Of a stretch of DNA of 60,167 nucleotides, positions 1 to 9,200 are shown piece by piece (the stretch's first letter is position 1; every line of letters starts with the position of its first letter). Source of the stretch: Candidatus Pacearchaeota archaeon (lineage in GTDB: Archaea; Nanobdellota; Nanobdellia; Pacearchaeales; GW2011-AR1); NCBI GenBank assembly GCA_018304105.1, contig JAGVWX010000017.1, positions 1-60,167 of the forward strand, written 5' to 3'. Below the pieces are notes generated by a model. That model was not told the origin of the DNA and did not search any database. It worked only from the letters and a program-made list of their open reading frames with translations. Made by a program: the position numbers and the translations under genes.

Positions 1-48
1 CGCAAAGTTTATTTAGAACAAGACAGTTACCACTATGAATTTCATTCA

Positions 49-74
49 GTGAGCAACATCCTGCTCACTTTTTT
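49..74 (+). terminator. hairpin plus T-run terminator
   Basis: A 7-bp stem (GTGAGCA at 49-55 with TGCTCAC at 62-68, loop of six) is followed at once by six Ts. This has the form of a terminator for a transcript entering from the left of the window. No gene end is visible inside the window, so its partner gene is unknown. Confidence 0.5.
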
Positions 75-107
75 ATATTAGTTCGAGAATAAATAGTGTA
101 CGCTCCC

Positions 108-169
108 GCGCCCCACTCAGCCTAAAGGCAGAGGCTCCAACGAATACTTTGTGGGTAGGGCGCAAACAA
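108..169 (+). ncRNA. structured RNA candidate with GCGCCC/GGGCGC closing stem
   Basis: GCGCCC at 108-113 pairs with GGGCGC at 158-163. CAC/GTG can pair just inside, and an inner hairpin forms from AGCCT (120-124) and AGGCT (132-136). The stem is followed by AAACAA, which fits the ANANNA pattern of H/ACA guide RNAs. It could instead be a transposon-end hairpin or an untranslated leader feature. A similar GC-rich closed hairpin lies at 60077-60119. No promoter was assigned. Confidence 0.3.
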
Positions 170-199
170 TCGACGGAAAATGTCAAAAGAGCCAAAAAG

Positions 200-232
200 T
201 TTAAATACTCGTCTCTGCAAAAGATTTATAAA
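200..232 (+). promoter_or_regulatory. TATA-like boxes before TFB gene
   Basis: TTTAAATA at 200-207 and TTTATAAA at 225-232 are both archaeal TATA-like. Either would give a leader of some tens of bases before the ATG at 294. A GGAG ribosome-binding site at 281-284 lies nine bases before that ATG. Confidence 0.5.
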
Positions 233-293
233 GCTTTCGGCAAGAAATCATGTTACTTTCAAATAATAAAAATCTAATTAGGAGTTAATTTCA

Positions 294-1247
294 ATGAGCT
301 ATGTCAAACGTTGTCCTGAATGTGGAAGTGTCGGTCTTACTTACGACAGCCAAAATGGAGAAGTCATCTGCAATGAATGCGGACTCATCGTCGAAGAAAA
401 AATAGTGGACACTGGTCAGGAATCGGGCGGCCAATTCGACAAAGCAGACAAAAAAGGCCGTGGCGGCGCCCCAATGTCGATGCAAAAATACGACAAGGGC
501 CTCACAACAAACGTCGGCGAAATCTCAGATATTTATCGTTTAGAAGCTGGTCAAACAAGAAAATTCCTAAGACTAAAAAAATGGCAGGAAAGAGTTTCAA
601 CCTCTATCGAAAGAAATCTTCGTCTGGCAATGGCCGAATTAAGAAGAGTCGCTTCTTTCCTAAACCTCCCATCAGTCATCCGAGATGAAGCTTCAAGAGT
701 TTACAATTATGTCTTGCAAAGAGGTTTAGTCCGCGGCCGCTCAATGGAATCAGTCATCGCGGCCTGCATTTATGCCGCTTGCCGTTCATACAACATTCCA
801 AGAACTTTAGACGAAATAGCAGAAGCATCAGATGTTGAGCGAAAGGAAATCGGCCGGACTTACAGATTCATCGTAAGAAAACTAAAAATCAAAGTCACGC
901 CTTCAAGTCCAAAAGATTACATCTTAAGATTTTCTTCAATCCTTCATTTGTCTCCTAAAACACAAAACGAAGCATTCAAGATTCTCAAAAAAGCAGACAT
1001 CTCTGAATTAACTTCTGGAAGAGGCCCAGCAGGAATTGCCGCAGCCGCATTATATGTCGCAGCTTTATTAAACGATGAGAAAAAGACACAGAGAGAAGTC
1101 GCCGACGTCGCAGGCATCACCGAAGTCACAATCAGAAACCGTTACAAAGAACTTACAGATCGTCTAGGTCTTGAAGACAAGCTCAACTCAAAAGTCAACT
1201 CCGCAGAAAAAAACAAGAACAGAAAGTTCCCGCTAAGAATTAAGTAG
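294..1247 (+). CDS. tfb: transcription initiation factor IIB (TFB)
   Basis: TFB recruits RNA polymerase to the TBP-bound TATA box. The 317-residue protein has an N-terminal zinc ribbon with cysteines at 7, 10, 26 and 29, a B-finger/linker region, and two cyclin-like repeats at roughly 115-200 and 210-300 ending in the helix-turn-helix that reads the BRE. Length and order are normal for the family. The ATG has a GGAG site nine bases upstream. The C-terminal tail after the second repeat is Lys/Asn-rich and carries no motif. Identification is secure; whether other TFB paralogs exist cannot be told from this window. Confidence 0.97.
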   Translation: MSYVKRCPECGSVGLTYDSQNGEVICNECGLIVEEKIVDTGQESGGQFDKADKKGRGGAPMSMQKYDKGLTTNVGEISDIYRLEAGQTRKFLRLKKWQERVSTSIERNLRLAMAELRRVASFLNLPSVIRDEASRVYNYVLQRGLVRGRSMESVIAACIYAACRSYNIPRTLDEIAEASDVERKEIGRTYRFIVRKLKIKVTPSSPKDYILRFSSILHLSPKTQNEAFKILKKADISELTSGRGPAGIAAAALYVAALLNDEKKTQREVADVAGITEVTIRNRYKELTDRLGLEDKLNSKVNSAEKNKNRKFPLRIK

Positions 1248-1305
1248 CACTCATCGAATAAACAAACATTTAAAACAACAAAATTTTTCTCTAATTGATT
1301 AACGA

Positions 1306-1410
1306 GCGGGGTTGCCGGAAAGCGAATCACTTCGTGATTCTCATTCGTTCGTCTGCTAATGCAGCCAAACGAGCGGTCCCGCTCCGATAAAAATCGGAAA
1401 ACAAACAAAT
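1306..1410 (+). other. partial tRNA-Leu 5' copy and hairpin-rich spacer
   Basis: GCGGGGTTGCCGGA at 1306-1319 repeats the first 14 bases of the tRNA-Leu gene that starts at 1411. It is interrupted by a ~50-base insert with the hairpin GAATCAC-TTC-GTGATTC, and then GAGCGGTC, also part of the D-arm region, reappears. A short CCGAT/ATCGG hairpin follows. The stretch looks like a disrupted extra copy of the tRNA 5' half. Confidence 0.55.
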
Positions 1411-1494
1411 GCGGGGTTGCCGGAGCGGTCAAACGGGACGGACTCAAGATCCGTTGGCTTAGTGCCTTCACAGGTTCGAATCCTGTATCCCGCA
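1411..1494 (+). tRNA. tRNA-Leu (anticodon CAA)
   Basis: The acceptor stem GCGGGGT pairs with ATCCCGC. The anticodon stem ACGGA/TCCGT closes a seven-base loop CTCAAGA giving anticodon CAA. A long variable arm follows, as in leucine tRNAs, and the T-arm is ACAGG-TTCGAAT-CCTGT. The discriminator base is A and CCA is not encoded. No intron is visible. Confidence 0.93.
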
Positions 1495-1499
1495 TTTCA

Positions 1500-1684
1500 T
1501 GTCCGAAGGACATGTCAATTCCGCAGGAATTGTGAACTTCCGACAAGCCTGTCGGACTATTGTAGTTTAGGGAACTCATAGAAAACCCTCTTCTAAAGGG
1601 GTTTGTATTTCGAATCCTTCGAATGTGAACTTGTTCGCGTTCGAATGAAAATCGCGAGGCGATTTGCTTTATCCCGCATTTCAA
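1500..1684. repeat. string of short palindromes ending in a tRNA-Leu 3' fragment
   Basis: Consecutive small hairpins fill this stretch: CATGTCC-GAA-GGACATG, CAATTCC-GCA-GGAATTG, TCCGACA/TGTCGGA, AAACCC/GGGGTTT, TTCGAA-TCC-TTCGAA and AAATCGC-GAG-GCGATTT. The block ends with TATCCCGCATTTCA (1671-1684), a copy of the tRNA-Leu 3' end and its flank at 1486-1499. The first two hairpins have the same build (7-bp stem, 3-base loop) as those in the family A elements. No convincing gene lies here. Confidence 0.6.
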
Positions 1685-1689
1685 AAGAA

Positions 1690-2268
1690 TTACTTAACCG
1701 CATCTATTTTTCTTTCATTGTTCCTACGCTTAAGAAAAAGAATTATTATTCCAATTAATAAAACAATAACGATTATAGCAATCGTGATGTATATTATTGA
1801 TTTTGAAATTGTGCTCGGAACATCTAGTGTAGATGATGCGTCTTCTTGAGATACTACTTCTATTGGAAAGTCTACGTCGTATCCGACGTTAAGTTTTACA
1901 TTGCCTTCTCCTCCTGACGGAATATATGATACTTTAAATCCCACCGTATAATTATCGCCAATCTCCGCAGTATTCGGAATGGAAATACCCAATATTACTC
2001 CTCCTTCATTTTCTCCAGGGTTCACAGTGTATTTGTTTTCACCGATTACTTCTGCAATGTCGTCTCCTTTTGTAAGAGAAACGCTTGCTTCTGTAGTCGG
2101 TTCATTCACACCATTCACTAACGAGAAAAATACTTCTCTTGTTTCTCCAGGATACATTTTCAGAGGATTGCCTTGCCAGTAAGGGGCGTTTACACCTAAA
2201 GTAGCTGCTAAATTTAGACTTAACACTGCTAGAATTATTGCTGAGATTAATTTATTGCTATTACCCAT
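1690..2268 (-). CDS. secreted protein with C-terminal membrane anchor
   Basis: Unrecognised family. The 192 residues show an N-terminal signal peptide (about 10-27), an extracellular beta-rich domain with no cysteines, and a C-terminal transmembrane helix (about 158-180) followed by a Lys/Arg tail, so the bulk should face outside. Its start overlaps the end of the upstream gene by 22 bases, so it is probably the last gene of the surface operon running leftward from 13 kb. A role as an anchored surface or accessory pilus protein is only inferred from context. Confidence 0.75.
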   Translation of the reverse strand: MGNSNKLISAIILAVLSLNLAATLGVNAPYWQGNPLKMYPGETREVFFSLVNGVNEPTTEASVSLTKGDDIAEVIGENKYTVNPGENEGGVILGISIPNTAEIGDNYTVGFKVSYIPSGGEGNVKLNVGYDVDFPIEVVSQEDASSTLDVPSTISKSIIYITIAIIVIVLLIGIIILFLKRRNNERKIDAVK

Positions 2269-3143
2269 GCGTTACCTCCTATTGCAGAATACGTTTGAGA
2301 GCTTATATCCGGAACAGATGTCAAACAATATGAAAGAGTTTCAGTGTTCCCTGTAGGGCCTCTTGAAAGTGAAGAAGTAGCTATTGGTTTTGGAGAAGAG
2401 TGTATGAGCGAATCTCCTTGTCCGCACACATCCGCCTGGGATGCTCCTGCTGCTTTGAAATTAGCTGCTGGAATGTTTTGTATAGAATCTACTTCCCCAA
2501 CTAAATCATATGATGTTACTATAATCGCGCCCGGAGGAGCTTCAAAATTTCCGTTGTTTGTGATTACTGTTTGTTCTGTTGAAATAATATTAAAATCGCC
2601 CGGGGCAGCAGAAGGAAAATTAATTATTGCCGAACTTAGCGAAATATCTCTTAAAAGATTCACAATAAATGTTGATGATGATGTTGCAGAAACTAATTTT
2701 GTATCATTTACTTTTACATTTACTGCCCATCCGCCGCTTTTATCAAAATAGTCCATTAAAACGGCGCATTGATATGTTTTTTCTTTTTGTGTTTGGGATT
2801 GAACAGAACATGTCCCGGTCCGTGTTTGCTCTCCTGCATTTGTAAACTCTGCTAAAGCTGTTTCATCAACCAAATCGCTTGCTCCATTTGAATCTCTTGC
2901 AGTAAACGTAACTGTAACGGAAGTTGTCGATGGAGAGGGGTTTAAATTTACATTGGGTATTGGTTGCAGATCGACAATGGTCGGGATTGCATTTCCCACA
3001 TTAATTTTTACTCCTGTTGGTTGAGACGGAGAAAAACTTATATCTTCTTTAAACACAAGCACCAAAACAAGAAAAGCTAGCACAACCGCCAAAATCACAA
3101 CCATCACCAAATATTTATTCCCCCTCTTTTTCCTTTTATTCAT
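2247..3143 (-). CDS. secreted protein with N-terminal membrane anchor
   Basis: Unrecognised family. The 298 residues begin with a Lys/Arg-rich stretch and one transmembrane helix (about 11-31). The rest is a Ser/Thr/Pro-rich, Ig-like beta-strand exterior with a few cysteines (about residues 112-126 and 240-272). It lies between the giant secreted protein and the anchored 192-residue protein on the same strand. The 135-base gap to the upstream gene contains no clear terminator, so co-transcription with the giant gene is plausible. Confidence 0.75.
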   Translation of the reverse strand: MNKRKKRGNKYLVMVVILAVVLAFLVLVLVFKEDISFSPSQPTGVKINVGNAIPTIVDLQPIPNVNLNPSPSTTSVTVTFTARDSNGASDLVDETALAEFTNAGEQTRTGTCSVQSQTQKEKTYQCAVLMDYFDKSGGWAVNVKVNDTKLVSATSSSTFIVNLLRDISLSSAIINFPSAAPGDFNIISTEQTVITNNGNFEAPPGAIIVTSYDLVGEVDSIQNIPAANFKAAGASQADVCGQGDSLIHSSPKPIATSSLSRGPTGNTETLSYCLTSVPDISSQTYSAIGGNAWVIAIN

Positions 3144-3278
3144 ACACGCTAAAGAGAATTAATCTTTAAATAGATTTTGCCCAGAGGAATTCTGAAACCT
3201 TATACAGTTATTTCAGTATTTCAATAGGATTTTTTCCTGTGCCCGCATTTCATAATTATAGTCCATCAGAATAAATTA

Positions 3279-6200
3279 CTACGAATCACAAATACTCTTT
3301 CTAATTTGTAATTCAGCAAGGCTATGACCTAAAATTTTTTGTAACATTTTATTAGCATATTGACCAAACTCATCGCTTGGAAGAGAAGCGCCAGAAGAAA
3401 TAAATGTTTTAAAAACACTGTTAATTTCCGCAACAACTAAATGAGCTGTTCCCGACTGTGGATCTCGGTATTTAATGATTACATTATTTATATCGTTAAT
3501 ATCCAACTCAAGATATGTCTTAACTCCGCCATACTGTATTCCAAATATTTTTGAGTCAGGGTCATTGTTTACTAACTCAAAACACGTCTGACCATCAGAA
3601 GTAACTAGTATTGAAAAAGTATTACTATCCTTTCTTTCAAACCTTGCAAATTCAGATAATTTGATTGCATCTTCTCCTTCACCAAAAGTAATGTCTGAAG
3701 AAGAAACAAGAGAAGAAGGAGATATTATAACTTCAGACACTGAGGCACTCAAAGGTTTATCAAGCCGAGCTACAACATTATCCGAGGTGGTATAAGATAT
3801 TGCAAGAGCACCCTGTTTTACAAACAAATATGTGCCTTCCGATTCTCCATCTCTTCTTAACTGGTAAAAGATTCCATATTGCCCATTATTAAGAAGAATC
3901 GCCTTTAAACGTTCATTACGGGGCAGTATATCTTTTCCACTCGCCGCCCCGTCCGTCCCAGCGCCGCCAGTCCCCGCTCCGTTCGTCGTCCCGCTCGTTC
4001 CAGCTTCGCCATTTGTCCCATCATCCGCCGCTCCAGTTCCGGCAGTTCCACTAACAAAACTTTTACATTTTCCATTATCACGGTCATAAACACAATTGTT
4101 ACTCGGAACACTGCAATCATTATTTTCACAAGAATTTCTAGTTTCAGATGGATAACCCTCACAGCTTTTTACGTTAGCACACGAAGAACAACTGCCAGAG
4201 AAAGTTCCGCTCACAAAATAACATTTGGCATCTCCGCCCCCCTTTCCCTTGCACTCATCATAGTCACAAGTATTAAACCACCCATCTCCGCATTCATCAC
4301 AATGATATTGCAATGGTTCATTCGCCTGTTGAGTTTGAGCAGGAGCTGAATCCAAACTTGCTGAAGGACAAATGGGATTATTACTACTATCCTCCAAAGC
4401 GCGATAACTATTCCCCTTTAACTTTTCAAAGATATTATGAAAGGGTTTATCTGTCTTAGTAACTTCTAAATTTGCGTATCCAATTAAATCATCAAAATTC
4501 TTTGAATATGCAACATAAACGTAATCTTGAAGATTGTCAGAATATATAATGTAATGCTGTGCTCCTTTTCCATAATATAAAGAAGTCTTTTCGCCTCCAA
4601 ACAAAATTTCTTGCACTTGTGAATTTATAATTGTAACCGTATTGCCCAATGTAAAACAATTTGTTGACGTCCCAGCACTCGGAGTTGTGCTTGCTGGCTT
4701 ACCAAACTCCTCGCTAATTTCAACACGATAACGGTATCCGTCCTGGCTGTTTACCCTTACAATCTTCTCAAAATACTTAAGAGGAATTCCTGCAAAATCT
4801 CTGTCTTCATACCCAGAAACAATACTCTTAAATTCTGCCTGTGAATCAATTTTAACAAATCTGCTCTTGAGTTCTCCAACTTGAACAGAATCTTTCTCAG
4901 CCCTAATTTTATCTAAAAGATTATTATCGAGATAGATTATAGTTCCGCCGTCTTTCATCCACAGCCCAGTATAAGTAAGTTTATTATCTGACGTATTAGA
5001 ATAAAATACCATATCATAATACCTCTGAAACACCGTGTCAGGCATACCATAAACCAAAATCCTCTCATTTGGGGGAAGCTGCGCCTGTTCCTGCTGTTGA
5101 GCCTGTCCAGTTTCTGGCGTCGCTTCTGTACATTCAGTTACTTTAATTTCATTGTTGGCCAATGCTTGCGGAGTCCTCCCTTCTAACGCTTCTGCAACTT
5201 TCTTTTGGTCTGCACTAAGTTTACTAAGATCAACTTGTCTAATCAATTGATATGCTCCATTAACAACTTCAAAAATCGTAATTCTATTTCCATCGCTATT
5301 CGTTGCGGTTGCTCCCTGAGCACTTACCTCAACGCCTGTCTCAGCTCCGCCAACTTTTACCTTGTTATTTTCAACTACAACGTCCCGAGCAGTGCATACT
5401 GGTGCAACACTTCCAGTCGTCCCCGTTCCAGCTCCAGCAGCTGGAGGATTACTAACACAGTTACTAGATGTAATCACGCCCTGTTGCAATGTTTCTGGCT
5501 TTTTCCCAGTTAATGCTTCAACAACTACTTTCACATCTTCGTCGTATTTACTCAAATCAATTCCCAGAGCTAGTTGATATGTTCCATCAGAACCCACATT
5601 CATAACCACAAGGGTTTCTCCGTTAATGTTTGTTGCAGTCACTACACCGCTACCTAGCTCGACACTTGTCAAAATTCCACCGAGCGTTACCTTATTATCC
5701 TTATTAACTTCAACTTTACTAGATATGCAGATTTGTTGTGTCTCGCCATTTTCGTCCACAACCCTTGTCCCTCTAATCTCTTCATCTTCAGCACCCTTAT
5801 AATGCCAAGCAATATACGCCTGCGCGTCTCCTCTGATTATCAGCACCTGCGCCTTGTGCCGATTCCAGAACAATTTCTCAAACAAAGCATTTGCCTTATC
5901 AATCGCAAGTTTAGCAGCATCAATAGAACCCAACTTCGCAACATCGCTCTTCAGCAACATCAATTCATTCTCTACCGCAGAAACTTCCAATGTCTGTCCC
6001 TGCGCATCAAGCATTTCCTTCGCCCTCGCATCCAAAACTTCAAGTGTTTCATCAAGCGTTCCGACATTCCCTTGCGTTATCGCCTGCTCAACGCTCCTTT
6101 GGTCAATCCAGCATCTTATCTTTGGCTGGTCGCAATATCCAACATCAACATACCTGCTTGGGTCTGTCTGGCTTCCCGGATTATCCGTCGAGCAAATTCT

Positions 6201-9200
6201 TATAATTCCCCTATTATAAATCTCCGGACTTACTGTCTCTTCAACTCCTGCCTGAACATTCGGATTCAATAAAGCTGCAGGATTGTTGCTTCCGCTAACA
6301 CACTCTTTCTGCGACGTTATAGTAACCTTGCTCGCCTCGCTTTTTATGTAAGAATCTCTAAGATAATTAACTGCAAAACTAGTGCTGACTTGCTTAAACC
6401 CGCACTTTTCATCCCTATTAATCCTAACGCACAATTCCTTGTAGCCCTGCGGCGCAGTAAAGTCCTTTGTCTCTGACTTATATTCCCCCGTAGCTATAAA
6501 TCCAGACGCAACTGAAACCGTCGGATTCGCAGCATAATATCCCGAAGTCGGCGGATCTCTAAGATAAACGCTGTACTGAACTCCTTGGTCGTTCCCCGCA
6601 AAAATATGATAAAACAATTTGTATTGCGACGTCGCTGGAACTGTCGCGGTTGTGAAAGTCTTCTCGTCAAACCACGCATGGAACTGCGGAGGCGAATCCG
6701 GCTGAAGCAATGTGTCAAATTTCGTTGGCGCCTTAATCGAAATGAAAGACTTGCAGACCTCGCTCCCAATGTCCTGCAAATTTCCTGCCTTGAACGCCGT
6801 AAACGAATTAACCGCATAGCTCTGAGTAAAGTAATCAACAGAATTCTGCATGTTCTGCCACGCGCCCATAACTGAAAGATACTCCGCTCCCCCCCTAACT
6901 CCCTGCCCATACGCCATCTCAATCAGCTTCGGAATCAGTATGTTCACAATCGGAGCGACCTGGTTCCAGAAAAACTCGCAAAGATAAATCGAATAGACCT
7001 CGTCGCATATTCCAGTCATTTGTCCCGTGTCTAAATTATTCTGCAGGCAGTCTCTGAAATTCTTCAATATTGAAATCCATCCTTCAATTCCCGCGTGAAT
7101 TCCCGTCAGGCAGACCGGAATCATAATTCCTTCTCTAATGTTCGGCAGGCACAAGAAAATGCTCCCTATAATTCCTGTCTGCGCAACATTCGCCACATAG
7201 TACGTCCCTCCAAGATTGCATCTCGACGGTGGACACACTACTGGGTCGCATACATTAAACATCAAGTGGCAGTCTTTAGGCGACATGAAATCCTGGCATT
7301 GCGTTGAAGGCGTTCCCGTCATAGGCTTCCCAACCTCAAACCTCTCTCCCCCAATACTAACAAATTTGTTTCCATACTGCTTCGCCGCTTCCATAATCGC
7401 CTGCTGTCCTCTTTGAATTAATATCGTTGCTTTGCCACTATCCAATCCAGGAAACGCATTCAATGGTTGTCCGGTGTTCATATTTATCTGCTGGCACAAA
7501 TCATCTCCGAATCCTGAATCAAACTGTATCTTCCCATTCTTCCCGACATTGCATATCCAGAAGCTCGTTACTCTTCCCGAAGCATCAAACGCCCCAATTC
7601 CCCCAAACGCCGGAAGAGTCTGCTGTGTCGCCGCGTACCATCCTGCCTTCGTGTCAAACGGCACAATCGCCGGCATTCCCTTGTACGGCTCCATCTCGTA
7701 ATACCTCACATGCCTGTCGCTCGACTGTATTTCATTTTGATAACTCGTGCTATCTAATGATTTCACATTCCCGAGTCCGTATGCTCCGGTAAATGCAACA
7801 GGGTCTATCTTCGTTCCTGGCTCACTTTGTTTAGTTACTTCCATTATCCCATAATTGCCAGTCTGTGGATTTCCCTTAAGTCCTAAATAATAAACTCCAG
7901 TACCAAAACTCTTTTCTACGCCCCCTTTATCTTTAGTCGAAACTCCATTCGGAACACTAATAACTGCAAAATGCGTGCTTTCACCAATCAAACCAGTTTC
8001 TGTACGTTGCTCGGCAGTCAACGGCTTCAAAGGCGCTGCAAAATTTGGCGCATGCTGGCTTGAAAGCTCCAGCACAGAAGGATATCCCTTTTTCTCATTT
8101 TCCTTGCTCTGCTTGAATTCCTGGTTCACAATCATATTTTCATTAACTCTCATAGCAACATCTGTCAATTTGCCGTTAACATTCTGCGCCTGCCCTTCCC
8201 CAAGTCCGGTTCCTTGTCTCTGCAGTTCCGCATTCAGCATCAGCGACCTCATTGCTTCCGTCGAAATCAAACTATTATTCACATTTTCCTCGCTCAACAA
8301 TTCTTCAACTCTGACTGTCTTGCTCTCTGTCCCGTCCGCATTCTTCCAAGTATTGTCTCCAAGGTCAATCGTCATTCCAGGATAATCTGCTTTTATTTGT
8401 GCAGCAAGTTTCTTCCTCACCGCATCAGTATCAACGCTCTTCCCGAAAATATCTGTCGATTTTGTCTCTGTATTTTGTATCTGCTGTATCTTCGCATTTA
8501 CTTTATTCATTGCAGCAGTCGTCCTTGAAATTTCAGAATCTATTTCAGATGACTTCGCAATGTAACAAGCATCCATAGTCGGATAAGTTTTCGGCACAAG
8601 CTCTTTGCATCTTTCCGTCCATCCATTCTCTCCGTTCATTACCTCCTGTCTTGCAATCGCTTCTCCGCTCAATCCTGTCATGAAATTCTTGAACGTCAGC
8701 AGCGTTGCAGTCGCAAAGCACGCGCCCTTCAATCCGCTAACAACTTTCCCAAGATTGTCCGCAATCTTCTGCCACTTCTGAATCGTCTTGTTAAGATTCT
8801 CAATCTTTTCGTTTACTTTGTCCGGCGTCAGCTGTATCGCTCTCTTTTCAATCCCGACAAAAACAGTCATATTCGTTTCAGTCCTGCCCCCCTGCGCACT
8901 CGGAATCAATCTTATTTTAACAGACTTCTCAACGTCCACACTATCAAGCTTTACATCAACCCCGCATATTGGCTTTACAGCCTCATCAACTTTTAAAGGA
9001 CGAGTTTCCGTTTTAGGAACACTATCTTTCTTAGCCGTATCGATACAGGAAACTCCAACTTCCACTTTATCAACTTCGACCTTATTCAACTTTATAGTCC
9101 CGACTTTCTTATCATCTCCGTTTTTCAAATCATAACTGGAACCCAAAACCATTCTCATTCCTCTTCCTTGAACAGTAAAATCAGCGCTTGCCTTTTTCGC

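Noticed and set aside
1142-1684. 180-codon open frame on the minus strand
   Set aside because: It covers the tRNA-Leu gene and the palindrome string and overlaps the TFB gene; not a plausible gene.
3905-4162. Alternative frames inside the giant gene
   Set aside because: They are reverse or shifted readings of the intact 2516-residue frame and lack protein patterns.
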